Below, piece after piece: positions 1-5,241 of a stretch of 6,183 nucleotides of DNA. Position 1 is the first letter of the stretch. Each line of letters begins with the position of its first letter. The notes under the pieces were generated by a model. That model ran no database searches. It had not been told where the DNA came from and worked only from the letters and a program-made list of their open reading frames with translations. Made by a program: the position numbers and the translations under genes. The DNA lies in NCBI GenBank assembly GCA_021442885.1, contig JABUVA010000006.1:49267-55449 (forward strand), written 5' to 3'. This DNA is from Methanobrevibacter sp. GTDB lineage: Archaea; Methanobacteriota; Methanobacteria; Methanobacteriales; Methanobacteriaceae.

Positions 1-353
1 TAGCTATTGTTATTGGTGCTTTAGGTATTATCAATACAATGTTAATGTCAGTATTTGAAAGAACTCGTGAAATTGGAGTTTTAAAAGCTCTTGGATGGTC
101 TAATAAGAGAATTTTAATTATGATTATTGGTGAGTCTCTTGTTATTACAATACTGTCGGCAATTTTAGGTTGTATTATAGGATATGCTGCAGTTTCTCTT
201 GTTGCTCCAATGGTTGGATTCAATCCAATATTTACGTTTTATACTTTCGCACAAGCATTTATAGTAGCTATTGTTGTTGGAGTCTTAGGAGGATTATTCC
301 CAGCTATTAAAGCAGTTAAATTAGCTCCAACTGAAGCATTAATGTATGAATAG
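1..353 (+). CDS. ABC transporter permease, FtsX/MacB type (C-terminal fragment, 5' end outside window)
   Basis: The reading frame is open from the left edge (first full codon at 3) to TAG at 351-353, giving the last 116 residues of a larger protein. The ATG at 39 is internal. The fragment opens in a hydrophobic helix, followed by the SVFERTREIGVLKALG element typical of the cytoplasmic coupling loop of FtsX/MacB permeases. Two further membrane helices follow, at about residues 38-66 and 80-100. The protein ends in the family's usual tail, where a P-A-I-x-A-x-x-L-x-P-x-E-A-L pattern is visible. The downstream ATPase gene starts 10 bp after this stop, so the two almost certainly form one transporter. 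MacB-type systems usually extrude substrates or transduce force at the membrane. The substrate here cannot be inferred, and the N-terminal extracytoplasmic domain that might tell is not in the window. Confidence 0.93.
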   Translation, partial: AIVIGALGIINTMLMSVFERTREIGVLKALGWSNKRILIMIIGESLVITILSAILGCIIGYAAVSLVAPMVGFNPIFTFYTFAQAFIVAIVVGVLGGLFPAIKAVKLAPTEALMYE

Positions 354-358
354 GTGAT
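352..358 (+). promoter_or_regulatory. Strong Shine-Dalgarno site of the ABC ATPase gene, overlapping the permease stop
   Basis: AGGTGAT lies 5 nt before the ATG at 364 and matches the anti-Shine-Dalgarno tail expected of methanogen 16S rRNA. Its first two bases are the last two of the permease TAG stop, so ribosomes finishing the permease are delivered onto the ATPase start. This supports translational coupling of the two subunits and fixes the start at 364. Confidence 0.8.
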
Positions 359-363
359 TTTTT

Positions 364-1068
364 ATGAGTAATGTTGTTGAGATTAAAAATTTAACAAAAA
401 GCTATGAAAAAGGTAATATTAAAGCTTTAAATGGTGTTGATTTAACAATAAAAGAAGGGGAATTTGTATCTATTATTGGTCCTTCAGGTTCAGGTAAATC
501 AACACTTCTAAATATGATTGGGGCTCTTGATTTACCGGATACTGGTTCAATTAATGTTGCAGACTACGACTTACTAAATAATAAGAAATTAAATGAATTT
601 AGAGCAAACAAAGTAGGTTTTGTATTCCAACTCCATAATTTAATACCAAATCTATCTGTTGTTCAAAATGTAACAATACCAATGTTTACTAAAAATTGGA
701 GTTCTAAAGAAATGCGTGAAAGAGCATTAGAATTATTAGATGTTGTAGGACTTAAAGATAAGGCAGATATGCGTCCAAACAAATTATCTGGTGGTGAAAG
801 ACAAAGAGTAGCTATTGCTAGATCACTAGCTAACAAACCACCAATAATTTTAGCAGACGAACCTACAGGATCATTAGACTCTAAAACCAGTAGTAAAATT
901 TTAAAACTTCTAAACAAACTTCATAAAGAACAAAATTTAACATTAATCCTTGTTACACATGATATGAATGTTGCAAGATTAGCAGATAGAGTAATTGAAG
1001 TATTAGATGGAAAAATTGTTGAAAATGCTGATGATTCTTTATTAGATAGTAAAATTAATATTCACTAA
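364..1068 (+). CDS. ABC transporter ATP-binding protein, LolD/MacB type
   Basis: This 234-residue nucleotide-binding domain is complete. Walker A is GPSGSGKS (residues 39-46), the Q-loop glutamine is Q89, the signature is LSGGERQR (141-148), Walker B is ILADEP with D165 and catalytic E166, the D-loop is SLD (170-172) and the switch histidine is H199. Length and motif spacing match the LolD/MacB/FtsE-like ATPases (COG1136), which pair with FtsX/MacB permeases such as the one encoded just upstream. The protein should act as a dimer on the cytoplasmic face. In bacteria LolD extracts lipoproteins, but archaea lack that outer-membrane pathway, so the LolD name indicates sequence family only. The start is fixed by an AGGTGAT site 5 nt upstream. 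The gene ends 8 bp from the convergent DUF357 gene. Substrate and regulation are unknown. Confidence 0.95.
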   Translation: MSNVVEIKNLTKSYEKGNIKALNGVDLTIKEGEFVSIIGPSGSGKSTLLNMIGALDLPDTGSINVADYDLLNNKKLNEFRANKVGFVFQLHNLIPNLSVVQNVTIPMFTKNWSSKEMRERALELLDVVGLKDKADMRPNKLSGGERQRVAIARSLANKPPIILADEPTGSLDSKTSSKILKLLNKLHKEQNLTLILVTHDMNVARLADRVIEVLDGKIVENADDSLLDSKINIH

Positions 1069-1076
1069 TCAAAAAT

Positions 1077-1319
1077 CTAAATTAAACCATGAATCATACG
1101 AAGAGCATCTAAAAGCCCATGACTATATTCGATACATCCAAATGCAGTTCTATAATCTTCCTTTTCTAGATAGTATTTGGAATCGTTCATATAGTCAATG
1201 GCCCTATCATATACTTCTTTTTCTTCATTTTCAAAAGTAATATTAGCTACTTGATTTAAATTTCTCTCTAATTTTTTAATATCTATTTTTATTTTTTCAG
1301 GACTTTCTAATTTATTCAT
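1077..1319 (-). CDS. DUF357 family protein, small helical archaeal protein of unknown function
   Basis: I prefer the ATG at 1319-1317 (80 residues) over an in-frame TTG at 1334, because the TTG sits inside a GGAGG ribosome binding site that is ideally spaced for the ATG. The sequence is predicted all-helical and highly charged, with no membrane segment or signal peptide. The C-terminal half (about residues 37-73) carries the pattern I recognise as DUF357 (Pfam PF04010): Y..A..Y..DS.Y.LEK.DY..AFG.I.Y..GLLDA. The helical-hairpin look resembles TPR or HEPN folds, but I see no R-x4-6-H ribonuclease motif. The start codon overlaps the stop of the upstream phosphatidyltransferase gene (ATGA), so the two are co-transcribed and probably translationally coupled. 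That is the only visible functional clue. No function has been established for the family as far as I know. Confidence 0.85.
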   Translation of the reverse strand: MNKLESPEKIKIDIKKLERNLNQVANITFENEEKEVYDRAIDYMNDSKYYLEKEDYRTAFGCIEYSHGLLDALRMIHGLI

Positions 1320-1882
1320 TTTAATTTCCTCCAAACATGAACTACTCTTTGAACTACTGTGAAATAGGATATTATAACTAGAAATATTATTATGTATGTG
1401 AAATATTGAGCTCCAAAAACAAAACCTACTACAGAGCCAATCATTAAAATAATTAATCTAACAGCACGTTCAGCTATTCCAACATTACATTCTACACCTT
1501 GTGATTCTGCTCGTGCTTTAACATAGCTAATTGTTATAGCTGAATGGATTGCAAGAACTCCTACAAACCAATCACAATAACCTCCAAATATTATTCCAAT
1601 ATATATTATTCCGTCAGCTATTCTATCTATTGTTGAGTCAAGAAAAGCACCAAATTTAGAGCTTCGTCCATGAAAACGTGCAACAGCACCATCTACAACG
1701 TCTAAAAAACCACTTAACAGTATAAATACTGCTCCTAATATTAACATTTTTTGACTAAATGCATATGCTGAAAGTAATGCTATAAAAGGAGATATTAATG
1801 TTATTATGTTAGGATTAATATTGATTTTTTTAGCAATTGGGTTTAGAATTCTTTTTAAAAAGGGTCTTAGACTTTCAAGCAT
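1316..1882 (-). CDS. CDP-alcohol phosphatidyltransferase, probable archaetidylinositol phosphate synthase
   Basis: This 188-residue integral membrane protein has about six hydrophobic helices. The CDP-alcohol phosphotransferase signature is complete: D61-x2-D64-G65-x2-A68-R69-x8-G78-x3-D82-x3-D86. These aspartates bind the divalent metals and the CDP-lipid. The later KARAE (122-126) and ERAVRL (138-143) elements match the inositol-phosphate-using branch, which includes mycobacterial phosphatidylinositol-phosphate synthase and the Methanothermobacter AIP synthase. The predicted reaction is CDP-archaeol plus L-myo-inositol-1-phosphate giving archaetidylinositol phosphate and CMP, followed by dephosphorylation by another enzyme. 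The start at 1882 has no ribosome binding site. A BRE/TATA-like element about 25 nt upstream would put transcription start at or next to the ATG, so the mRNA may be leaderless. The TGA stop overlaps the ATG of DUF357. Family assignment is firm. Substrate choice over archaetidylglycerol phosphate or archaetidylserine is inferred. Confidence 0.9.
   Translation of the reverse strand: MLESLRPFLKRILNPIAKKININPNIITLISPFIALLSAYAFSQKMLILGAVFILLSGFLDVVDGAVARFHGRSSKFGAFLDSTIDRIADGIIYIGIIFGGYCDWFVGVLAIHSAITISYVKARAESQGVECNVGIAERAVRLIILMIGSVVGFVFGAQYFTYIIIFLVIISYFTVVQRVVHVWRKLK
1328..1332 (-). promoter_or_regulatory. Ribosome binding site of the DUF357 gene, inside the end of the phosphatidyltransferase gene
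   Basis: Read on the minus strand, GGAGG lies 8 nt before the ATG at 1319. It sits within the last codons of the upstream gene. It decides the start: a TTG at 1334-1332 in the same frame overlaps this motif and would have no site of its own. Confidence 0.8.
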
Positions 1883-1894
1883 AAATATATATAA
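1881..1894 (+). promoter_or_regulatory. Candidate archaeal promoter (BRE + TATA box) for the Sua5/TsaC gene
   Basis: On the plus strand, ATAAAT (1881-1886) fits RNWAAW and is followed by ATATATAA (1887-1894). Initiation about 22-25 nt downstream would give a leader of roughly a dozen bases containing the AGGT element at 1919-1922, 6 nt before the ATG at 1929. The BRE overlaps the start codon of the divergent gene, so the two promoters share the 46-bp spacer. Confidence 0.45.
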
Positions 1895-1904
1895 AGTTGT
1901 TATT

Positions 1905-1918
1905 CATATATAATTTTT
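1905..1918 (-). promoter_or_regulatory. Candidate archaeal promoter (BRE + TATA box) for the phosphatidyltransferase-DUF357 operon
   Basis: On the minus strand, AAAAAT (1918-1913) fits the BRE consensus RNWAAW and is followed directly by TATATATG (1912-1905). Transcription starting about 25 nt downstream would begin near 1883, immediately before the ATG at 1882. That agrees with the absence of a ribosome binding site and predicts a leaderless mRNA. AT-rich background makes chance matches common. Confidence 0.45.
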
Positions 1919-1928
1919 AGGTAATTTT

Positions 1929-2510
1929 ATGAAAGTATTAGAAACAGATTTTGATAATTTTGATAAATCAGTTATTAATGAAGCTATTGAGGTAATGGCT
2001 AATGGAGGGGTTATTTTATACCCTACTGATACTGTTTATGGTTTAGGTGCTAATATTTTTAATAAACTAGCTGTTAAGAAAATTTATAATATTAAAAATA
2101 GAAGTCCTTCAAAACCACTTTCTATTTTAGTTTCATCTAAAGAAGCTATTAATCTTGTGGCTAATGTTAGATTAAGGGATAAACCTTATATTAATAAATA
2201 TTTGCCAGGTCCTTATACATTAATTTTTAAAAAAACCCCTATTGTTTCTAGAACTGTTACTGGAGGCGATAAGAATGTTGGTATTAGAATTCCTGATTGT
2301 GAGATTGCTTCTAGTTTAGCTAGTGTTTTCCCAATTATTACTACTAGTGCTAATTTAAGTAATGATAAAACTTTAAATTCTCCTGATAAAATTTTAAAAC
2401 AGTTATCTGGGGATGTTGATTTAATTATTGATGTTGGTCCTCTTGATGGAGGTAATCCTTCAACTATTATTGATTTAACTGTTGATGAACCTACTTTTTT
2501 AAAACGCTAA
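1929..2510 (+). CDS. tsaC: Threonylcarbamoyl-AMP synthase, Sua5/TsaC (YrdC domain)
   Basis: This 193-residue cytoplasmic enzyme consists of a single YrdC domain. It condenses L-threonine, bicarbonate and ATP to threonylcarbamoyl-AMP, the donor that the archaeal KEOPS/Kae1 complex uses to make t6A37 in ANN-decoding tRNAs. Visible motifs are YPTDTVYGLG (31-40), K56-x-R58 followed by KPLS (62-65), LPGPYT (92-97), VGIRIPD (117-123), the TTSAN block (138-142) carrying the S-x-N of the KxR/SxN signature, and PSTIID (177-182). It ends at FLKR, so it has the short TsaC-like architecture and lacks the extra C-terminal Sua5 domain found in longer members. The start is supported by AGGT 6 nt upstream and by domain length. 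The gene opens a plus-strand run and is followed by radB after 49 bp. YciO-like paralogues share the fold, but the intact KxR/SxN set argues for the synthase. Confidence 0.92.
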   Translation: MKVLETDFDNFDKSVINEAIEVMANGGVILYPTDTVYGLGANIFNKLAVKKIYNIKNRSPSKPLSILVSSKEAINLVANVRLRDKPYINKYLPGPYTLIFKKTPIVSRTVTGGDKNVGIRIPDCEIASSLASVFPIITTSANLSNDKTLNSPDKILKQLSGDVDLIIDVGPLDGGNPSTIIDLTVDEPTFLKR

Positions 2511-2515
2511 TTTTT
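2495..2515 (+). terminator. Possible T-tract terminator at the end of the Sua5/TsaC gene
   Basis: Six Ts at 2495-2500 and five at 2511-2515 flank the TAA stop. Archaeal transcription can end at oligo-T runs without a hairpin, so some transcripts may stop here. The second run overlaps the candidate radB promoter, and T-runs are frequent in this AT-rich DNA, so the call is weak. Confidence 0.25.
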
Positions 2516-2520
2516 ATAAT
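2506..2520 (+). promoter_or_regulatory. Candidate BRE/TATA promoter for radB
   Basis: GCTAAT (2506-2511) fits the BRE consensus and is followed by TTTTATAAT (2512-2520), the most canonical TATA-like string in this gap. Initiation about 25 nt downstream, near 2541, leaves a leader of roughly 19 nt that carries AGGT at 2548-2551, 8 nt before the ATG. A second AT run, ATATATATT at 2532-2540, is an alternative that would give a leaderless mRNA. The BRE includes the stop codon of the upstream gene. Confidence 0.4.
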
Positions 2521-2559
2521 AGTTAAGTTACATATATATTATTTAATAGGTAGTTAATT

Positions 2560-3261
2560 ATGAAGACTTTATCTGATTTAGAAAACACTAGTAAAATTCA
2601 AACAAACTCTCGTATTGATGAACTGTTAGATGGTGGAATTGAGAAAGGTATTATTACTCAAATTTTCGGCCCTCCTAGTTCTGGTAAAAGTAATATTGCA
2701 TTAGCTCTTGCAGTTAATGTAGCTAAACAGGGTAAGAAGTCTATTTACATTGATACTGAGGGGGGAATTTCTTTAGATAGGATAAAGCAAATAGCTAGAT
2801 TTGATTTTTCTAAAATATTAAAATATATTCATGTTTTAGAACCAACTACCTTTAATGAACAGAATAATAATATTAAATCATTAGATTTATGGATTTCTAA
2901 TAATTATGAGGGTATTGATTTAATTGTCCTGGACTCTGCTGTTGCACTTTATCGTGTTGAGGATAAACGTTCTCCTAATGTCAATAATGATTTCAGTAAA
3001 CAGATTGAGATTCTATTAAAAATTGCTAGAAAATTTAATATTGCAGTTGTATTAACTAATCAAATCTACAATTCATTTGATGAAGGTAAGGATAATGTTA
3101 ATCCTGTTGGTGGAACTATTCTTCAGTACCGTAGTAAAACTATGATTCAGCTTGAAAAATCAGATGAGCTTCATGAAAGAATAGCTAGTATTAGGAAGCA
3201 TAGAAGTATTGCTGAAGGAAAAACTACAAAATTTAAAATTACATCTAATGGAATTGTGTAA
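2560..3261 (+). CDS. radB: DNA repair and recombination protein RadB
   Basis: This 233-residue RecA-fold ATPase lacks the N-terminal helix-hairpin-helix domain of RadA, which is the diagnostic architecture of RadB. Walker A is GPPSSGKS (37-44), Walker B is LIVLD (121-125), LTNQIY (165-170) is the conserved glutamine-containing strand, and NPVGG (181-185) starts the DNA-binding L2 region, followed by a basic stretch (RKHRS, 212-216). RadB is a euryarchaeal RadA paralogue. Studied members bind DNA and ATP, hydrolyse ATP poorly, do not perform strand exchange alone, and are regarded as recombination mediators that interact with RadA or the Hjc resolvase. Walker A has SS where many family members have GT or GS, but the GxxxxGKS core is intact. 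The start is supported by AGGT 8 nt upstream. It follows the Sua5/TsaC gene on the same strand. I infer a partly independent transcript. Confidence 0.93.
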   Translation: MKTLSDLENTSKIQTNSRIDELLDGGIEKGIITQIFGPPSSGKSNIALALAVNVAKQGKKSIYIDTEGGISLDRIKQIARFDFSKILKYIHVLEPTTFNEQNNNIKSLDLWISNNYEGIDLIVLDSAVALYRVEDKRSPNVNNDFSKQIEILLKIARKFNIAVVLTNQIYNSFDEGKDNVNPVGGTILQYRSKTMIQLEKSDELHERIASIRKHRSIAEGKTTKFKITSNGIV

Positions 3262-3327
3262 CTGTTCAATTTATTAATAAGTTTATCTAAATATTATTTG
3301 AAGATTATATAATTTTAAGTGATAAAA
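3262..3327 (+). promoter_or_regulatory. Intergenic promoter region upstream of the aminotransferase operon
   Basis: This 66-bp AT-rich gap follows the radB stop and holds three TATA-like runs: TTATTAATAA (3271-3280), AAATATTATT (about 3290-3298) and TTATATAAT (3305-3313). The second would place transcription start about 10 nt before the ATG at 3328 and is the best placed. The third is the best match in sequence but would start transcription inside the gene. I see no inverted repeat suggesting an operator or terminator. A promoter somewhere here is likely, but which box is used is unclear. Confidence 0.35.
3317..3323 (+). promoter_or_regulatory. Ribosome binding site deciding the aminotransferase start
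   Basis: AAGTGAT differs by one base from the AGGTGAT site of the ABC ATPase gene and lies 4 nt before the ATG at 3328. An in-frame GTG at 3319 falls inside this motif and would have no site of its own, so the ATG is preferred. Confidence 0.6.
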
Positions 3328-4497
3328 ATGTTAAAAAAAGCTGGTGAAAAACCTATCAAGAAGTATGAAAAAATTGAAAGGAAACCTCCTAAAGGTTATG
3401 ACTCAGCTAATGATTTCTTTGAAAGTGTATTCATGGATAAGGACATGATTTGGATGGGTCAAAATACTAATCATCTTGTTGGTGATGTTATAGCTGATGC
3501 TATGGCCGACTGTGCATTAGAAAAGGAGTATTGTAAATATCCTCCTCCTGAAGGTTTTTCAAAGCTTAAAAGCCTAATTTTAGAAGATTTAGGGTTTGAA
3601 AATATGGAAGTATTTTTAACTGCTGGTGCAACAGAATCTCTATTTCTTTGTATGAATGCTTTATTAAATCCAGAAGATAATGTTATTACTTGTGATCCAG
3701 GTTATCTTATTATAGGTACATTTGCTGATAGATTTGCAGATGAAGTTAAATATATTCCAATATACAACAAAGAATGTAATTATAAAATGACTCCAAGTCT
3801 TGTACGTGATTATATTGATGATAATACTAAATTAATTGTTTTAATTGATCCTTTAAATCCATTAGGGGTTTGTTATACAGAAGATGAAATTAAAGAATTT
3901 GCCCAAATAGCTATTGAAAATGATATTTACCTTTTACATGATGTTACATATAAGGATTTTGCACATGAGCATTTTTTAGCTGCTAATTATGCTCCAGATA
4001 ATACTTTAACTGCTTATAGTTTTTCAAAAATATTTGGAATGGCAGGTGCAAGAATCGGAGGAGTAATTTCAAATAAAAATATAATTGACTCTATTAAAAA
4101 TGTTGTTGTTAATGATTTAGGAGTTAATATCATTTCACAAGCTGGAGCTATTAAAGGACTTCAAACTAAAGGTGAATGGATTAATGAGGTTCGTGAAATT
4201 TCATTCCATAATCAAAAACTTATTAAAGAGGCTGTTGATAAAATCGATGGTATATTCTTACCTGTTTATCCTTCAGATGCAAATATGATGGTTATTGATG
4301 TTTCGCAAGCAGGAATTAATCCTAAAGATTTGTCTGAATATTTAATTGAGAGGAAACTCTTTACAAGAGAAGGAGAGTATACTAGTAAGTTATTTGGTGA
4401 TAAATATTTACGTATAAGCTTTTCAATTCCAACAAATGAAATTGAAGTTTTCTGTAAAGAATTACCAAAAGCTATTGAAGCTTTAAGAAAAAATTAG
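3328..4497 (+). CDS. Class I/II PLP-dependent aminotransferase (aspartate aminotransferase-like)
   Basis: This 389-residue fold-type I PLP enzyme carries the full catalytic set. GAT (100-102) grips the cofactor phosphate, Y126 in DPGY stacks on the ring, N177 lies in NPLG (177-180), D205 with Y208 (DVTY) contacts pyridine N and O3', the Schiff-base lysine is K234 in YSFSK, the GxRxG element is G240-x-R242-x-G244, and R362 (YLRISF) should bind the substrate carboxylate. It is probably cytosolic and dimeric. Specificity cannot be read from sequence. Methanobacterial relatives tend to be labelled aspartate aminotransferase, but other amino or oxo acids, or a C-S lyase activity, are possible. I chose the ATG at 3328, with AAGTGAT before it, over the GTG at 3319. 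Six bases separate it from the Fe-S protein gene, so it leads a probable three-gene operon with partners that do not suggest simple amino-acid metabolism. Seven cysteines are present, none in a recognisable cluster motif. Confidence 0.92.
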   Translation: MLKKAGEKPIKKYEKIERKPPKGYDSANDFFESVFMDKDMIWMGQNTNHLVGDVIADAMADCALEKEYCKYPPPEGFSKLKSLILEDLGFENMEVFLTAGATESLFLCMNALLNPEDNVITCDPGYLIIGTFADRFADEVKYIPIYNKECNYKMTPSLVRDYIDDNTKLIVLIDPLNPLGVCYTEDEIKEFAQIAIENDIYLLHDVTYKDFAHEHFLAANYAPDNTLTAYSFSKIFGMAGARIGGVISNKNIIDSIKNVVVNDLGVNIISQAGAIKGLQTKGEWINEVREISFHNQKLIKEAVDKIDGIFLPVYPSDANMMVIDVSQAGINPKDLSEYLIERKLFTREGEYTSKLFGDKYLRISFSIPTNEIEVFCKELPKAIEALRKN

Positions 4498-4503
4498 ATT
4501 ATT

Positions 4504-5223
4504 ATGCCATTTAAATATCATCATCCAGTTCCTAATCATTATAATGAGCCAAATCCAAAAAAACCTAAAACCCAAATTAATAGTGAAGAGATTGAAAAGT
4601 TTGAAAAACTTGCTAAAGAGTTTGGTGTTGATGGAATTAGGTATTCTAAACTTTCAGATGATTTTAAAAAAGAGTGGGATATTGATTTTGATAATGTAAT
4701 TACTCTTATTTATGTAATTTCAGATGATATACTTAAAATGGAGCAATCTAAGGAGAAAGCTATACTTTTAGATGATGAGTTTCAAGATATAGGGTATGAT
4801 ATTTATAAACTTGCAGACTTTTTAAGAAGCCTTGGTTTTAAAGCAGATCTTTTAAATCCTTTAGATGACCGTATTAGTTTAAGAGCTATTGCTATGCAAT
4901 CTAATGATTGTATAATTCTTAGAAGCAACATGTGTCTTTTTAAAGAAGGTTTAGCTAGTGGATTTTTCCAGATAGCAACCTCTATCGATAATCTTCCTTT
5001 TAAAGAGGAAAATGATATGTTATGGGTTTCTAAGTATTGTGAGGATTGTGGTAATTGTATTGAGAAATGTCCTTATGATGCTTATGATGAGGATGAAAAA
5101 GTTCTTAAAAAAGTATGTTTAGCTCATAAAGAGGGTTGCAGTATTTGTATGATTAAATGTCCTTTTTATAAAAAAGGTTATGAAAAAGTAAAAAAGAATT
5201 TTCAAATTAAGATGAAAGAATAG
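4504..5223 (+). CDS. 4Fe-4S protein resembling the C-terminal half of epoxyqueuosine reductase (QueG-like)
   Basis: This 239-residue soluble protein has a two-cluster ferredoxin-type module at its C-terminus. The first motif is C179-x2-C182-x2-C185-x3-C189-P. The second is C205-x6-C212-x2-C215-x3-C219-P. This layout, with an isolated cysteine before a GC-x2-C-x3-CP motif, is that of QueG and reductive-dehalogenase-like proteins. The preceding region (about 98-166: ADFLRSLGFKA, then LRAIA, then NLPF) also follows the QueG pattern, but the usual glycine-rich segment after the LA element is replaced by residues such as SNDCIILRSNM. The cobalamin-binding core may therefore be altered or lost. It is also much shorter than QueG and has no HEAT-repeat tail. 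I infer a cytosolic electron-transfer or redox enzyme, not a confirmed queuosine enzyme. No clear ribosome binding site precedes the ATG, 6 nt after the aminotransferase stop, so translation probably depends on re-initiation. Confidence 0.85.
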   Translation: MPFKYHHPVPNHYNEPNPKKPKTQINSEEIEKFEKLAKEFGVDGIRYSKLSDDFKKEWDIDFDNVITLIYVISDDILKMEQSKEKAILLDDEFQDIGYDIYKLADFLRSLGFKADLLNPLDDRISLRAIAMQSNDCIILRSNMCLFKEGLASGFFQIATSIDNLPFKEENDMLWVSKYCEDCGNCIEKCPYDAYDEDEKVLKKVCLAHKEGCSICMIKCPFYKKGYEKVKKNFQIKMKE

Positions 5224-5229
5224 AATTAT

Positions 5230-5233
5230 GGAG
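5230..5233 (+). promoter_or_regulatory. Ribosome binding site of the DGC-type gene
   Basis: GGAG lies 8 nt before the ATG at 5242, within an 18-bp gap after the Fe-S gene stop. It supports the chosen start and co-transcription with the genes upstream, since the gap is too short for a separate promoter. Confidence 0.6.
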
Positions 5234-5241
5234 TAATTAAA

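Noticed and set aside
39..41. ATG as the start of a 104-residue membrane protein
   Set aside because: The frame is open to the left edge, and the preceding codons continue a hydrophobic helix typical of the FtsX/MacB family, so this methionine is internal.
663..917. An 84-codon open frame on the minus strand
   Set aside because: It lies wholly antisense to the ABC ATPase, between its Q-loop and D-loop regions. Its translation resembles no protein family I recognise, and I take it as a shadow of the conserved gene.
1077..1319. DUF357 protein as a HEPN toxin
   Set aside because: The helical pattern is superficially similar, but there is no R-x4-6-H catalytic motif and no nucleotidyltransferase partner gene beside it. 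Its neighbour is a lipid enzyme.
1883..1928. Inverted or palindromic ATATAT runs as a possible operator or small RNA
   Set aside because: The symmetry is that of plain alternating AT sequence and is explained by two TATA-like boxes. No GC-containing arms are present.
2511..2559. The Sua5/TsaC gene as truncated or frameshifted, because it stops right after FLKR
   Set aside because: Single-domain TsaC proteins of about 190 residues, such as the E. coli one, end at the equivalent point, and no continuation of the family sequence is visible downstream in any frame.
3305..3313. TTATATAAT as the main promoter of the aminotransferase operon
   Set aside because: Archaeal initiation about 25 nt downstream would fall inside the coding region at roughly 3333-3336, after the supported start at 3328. 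Kept only as one of three ambiguous boxes.
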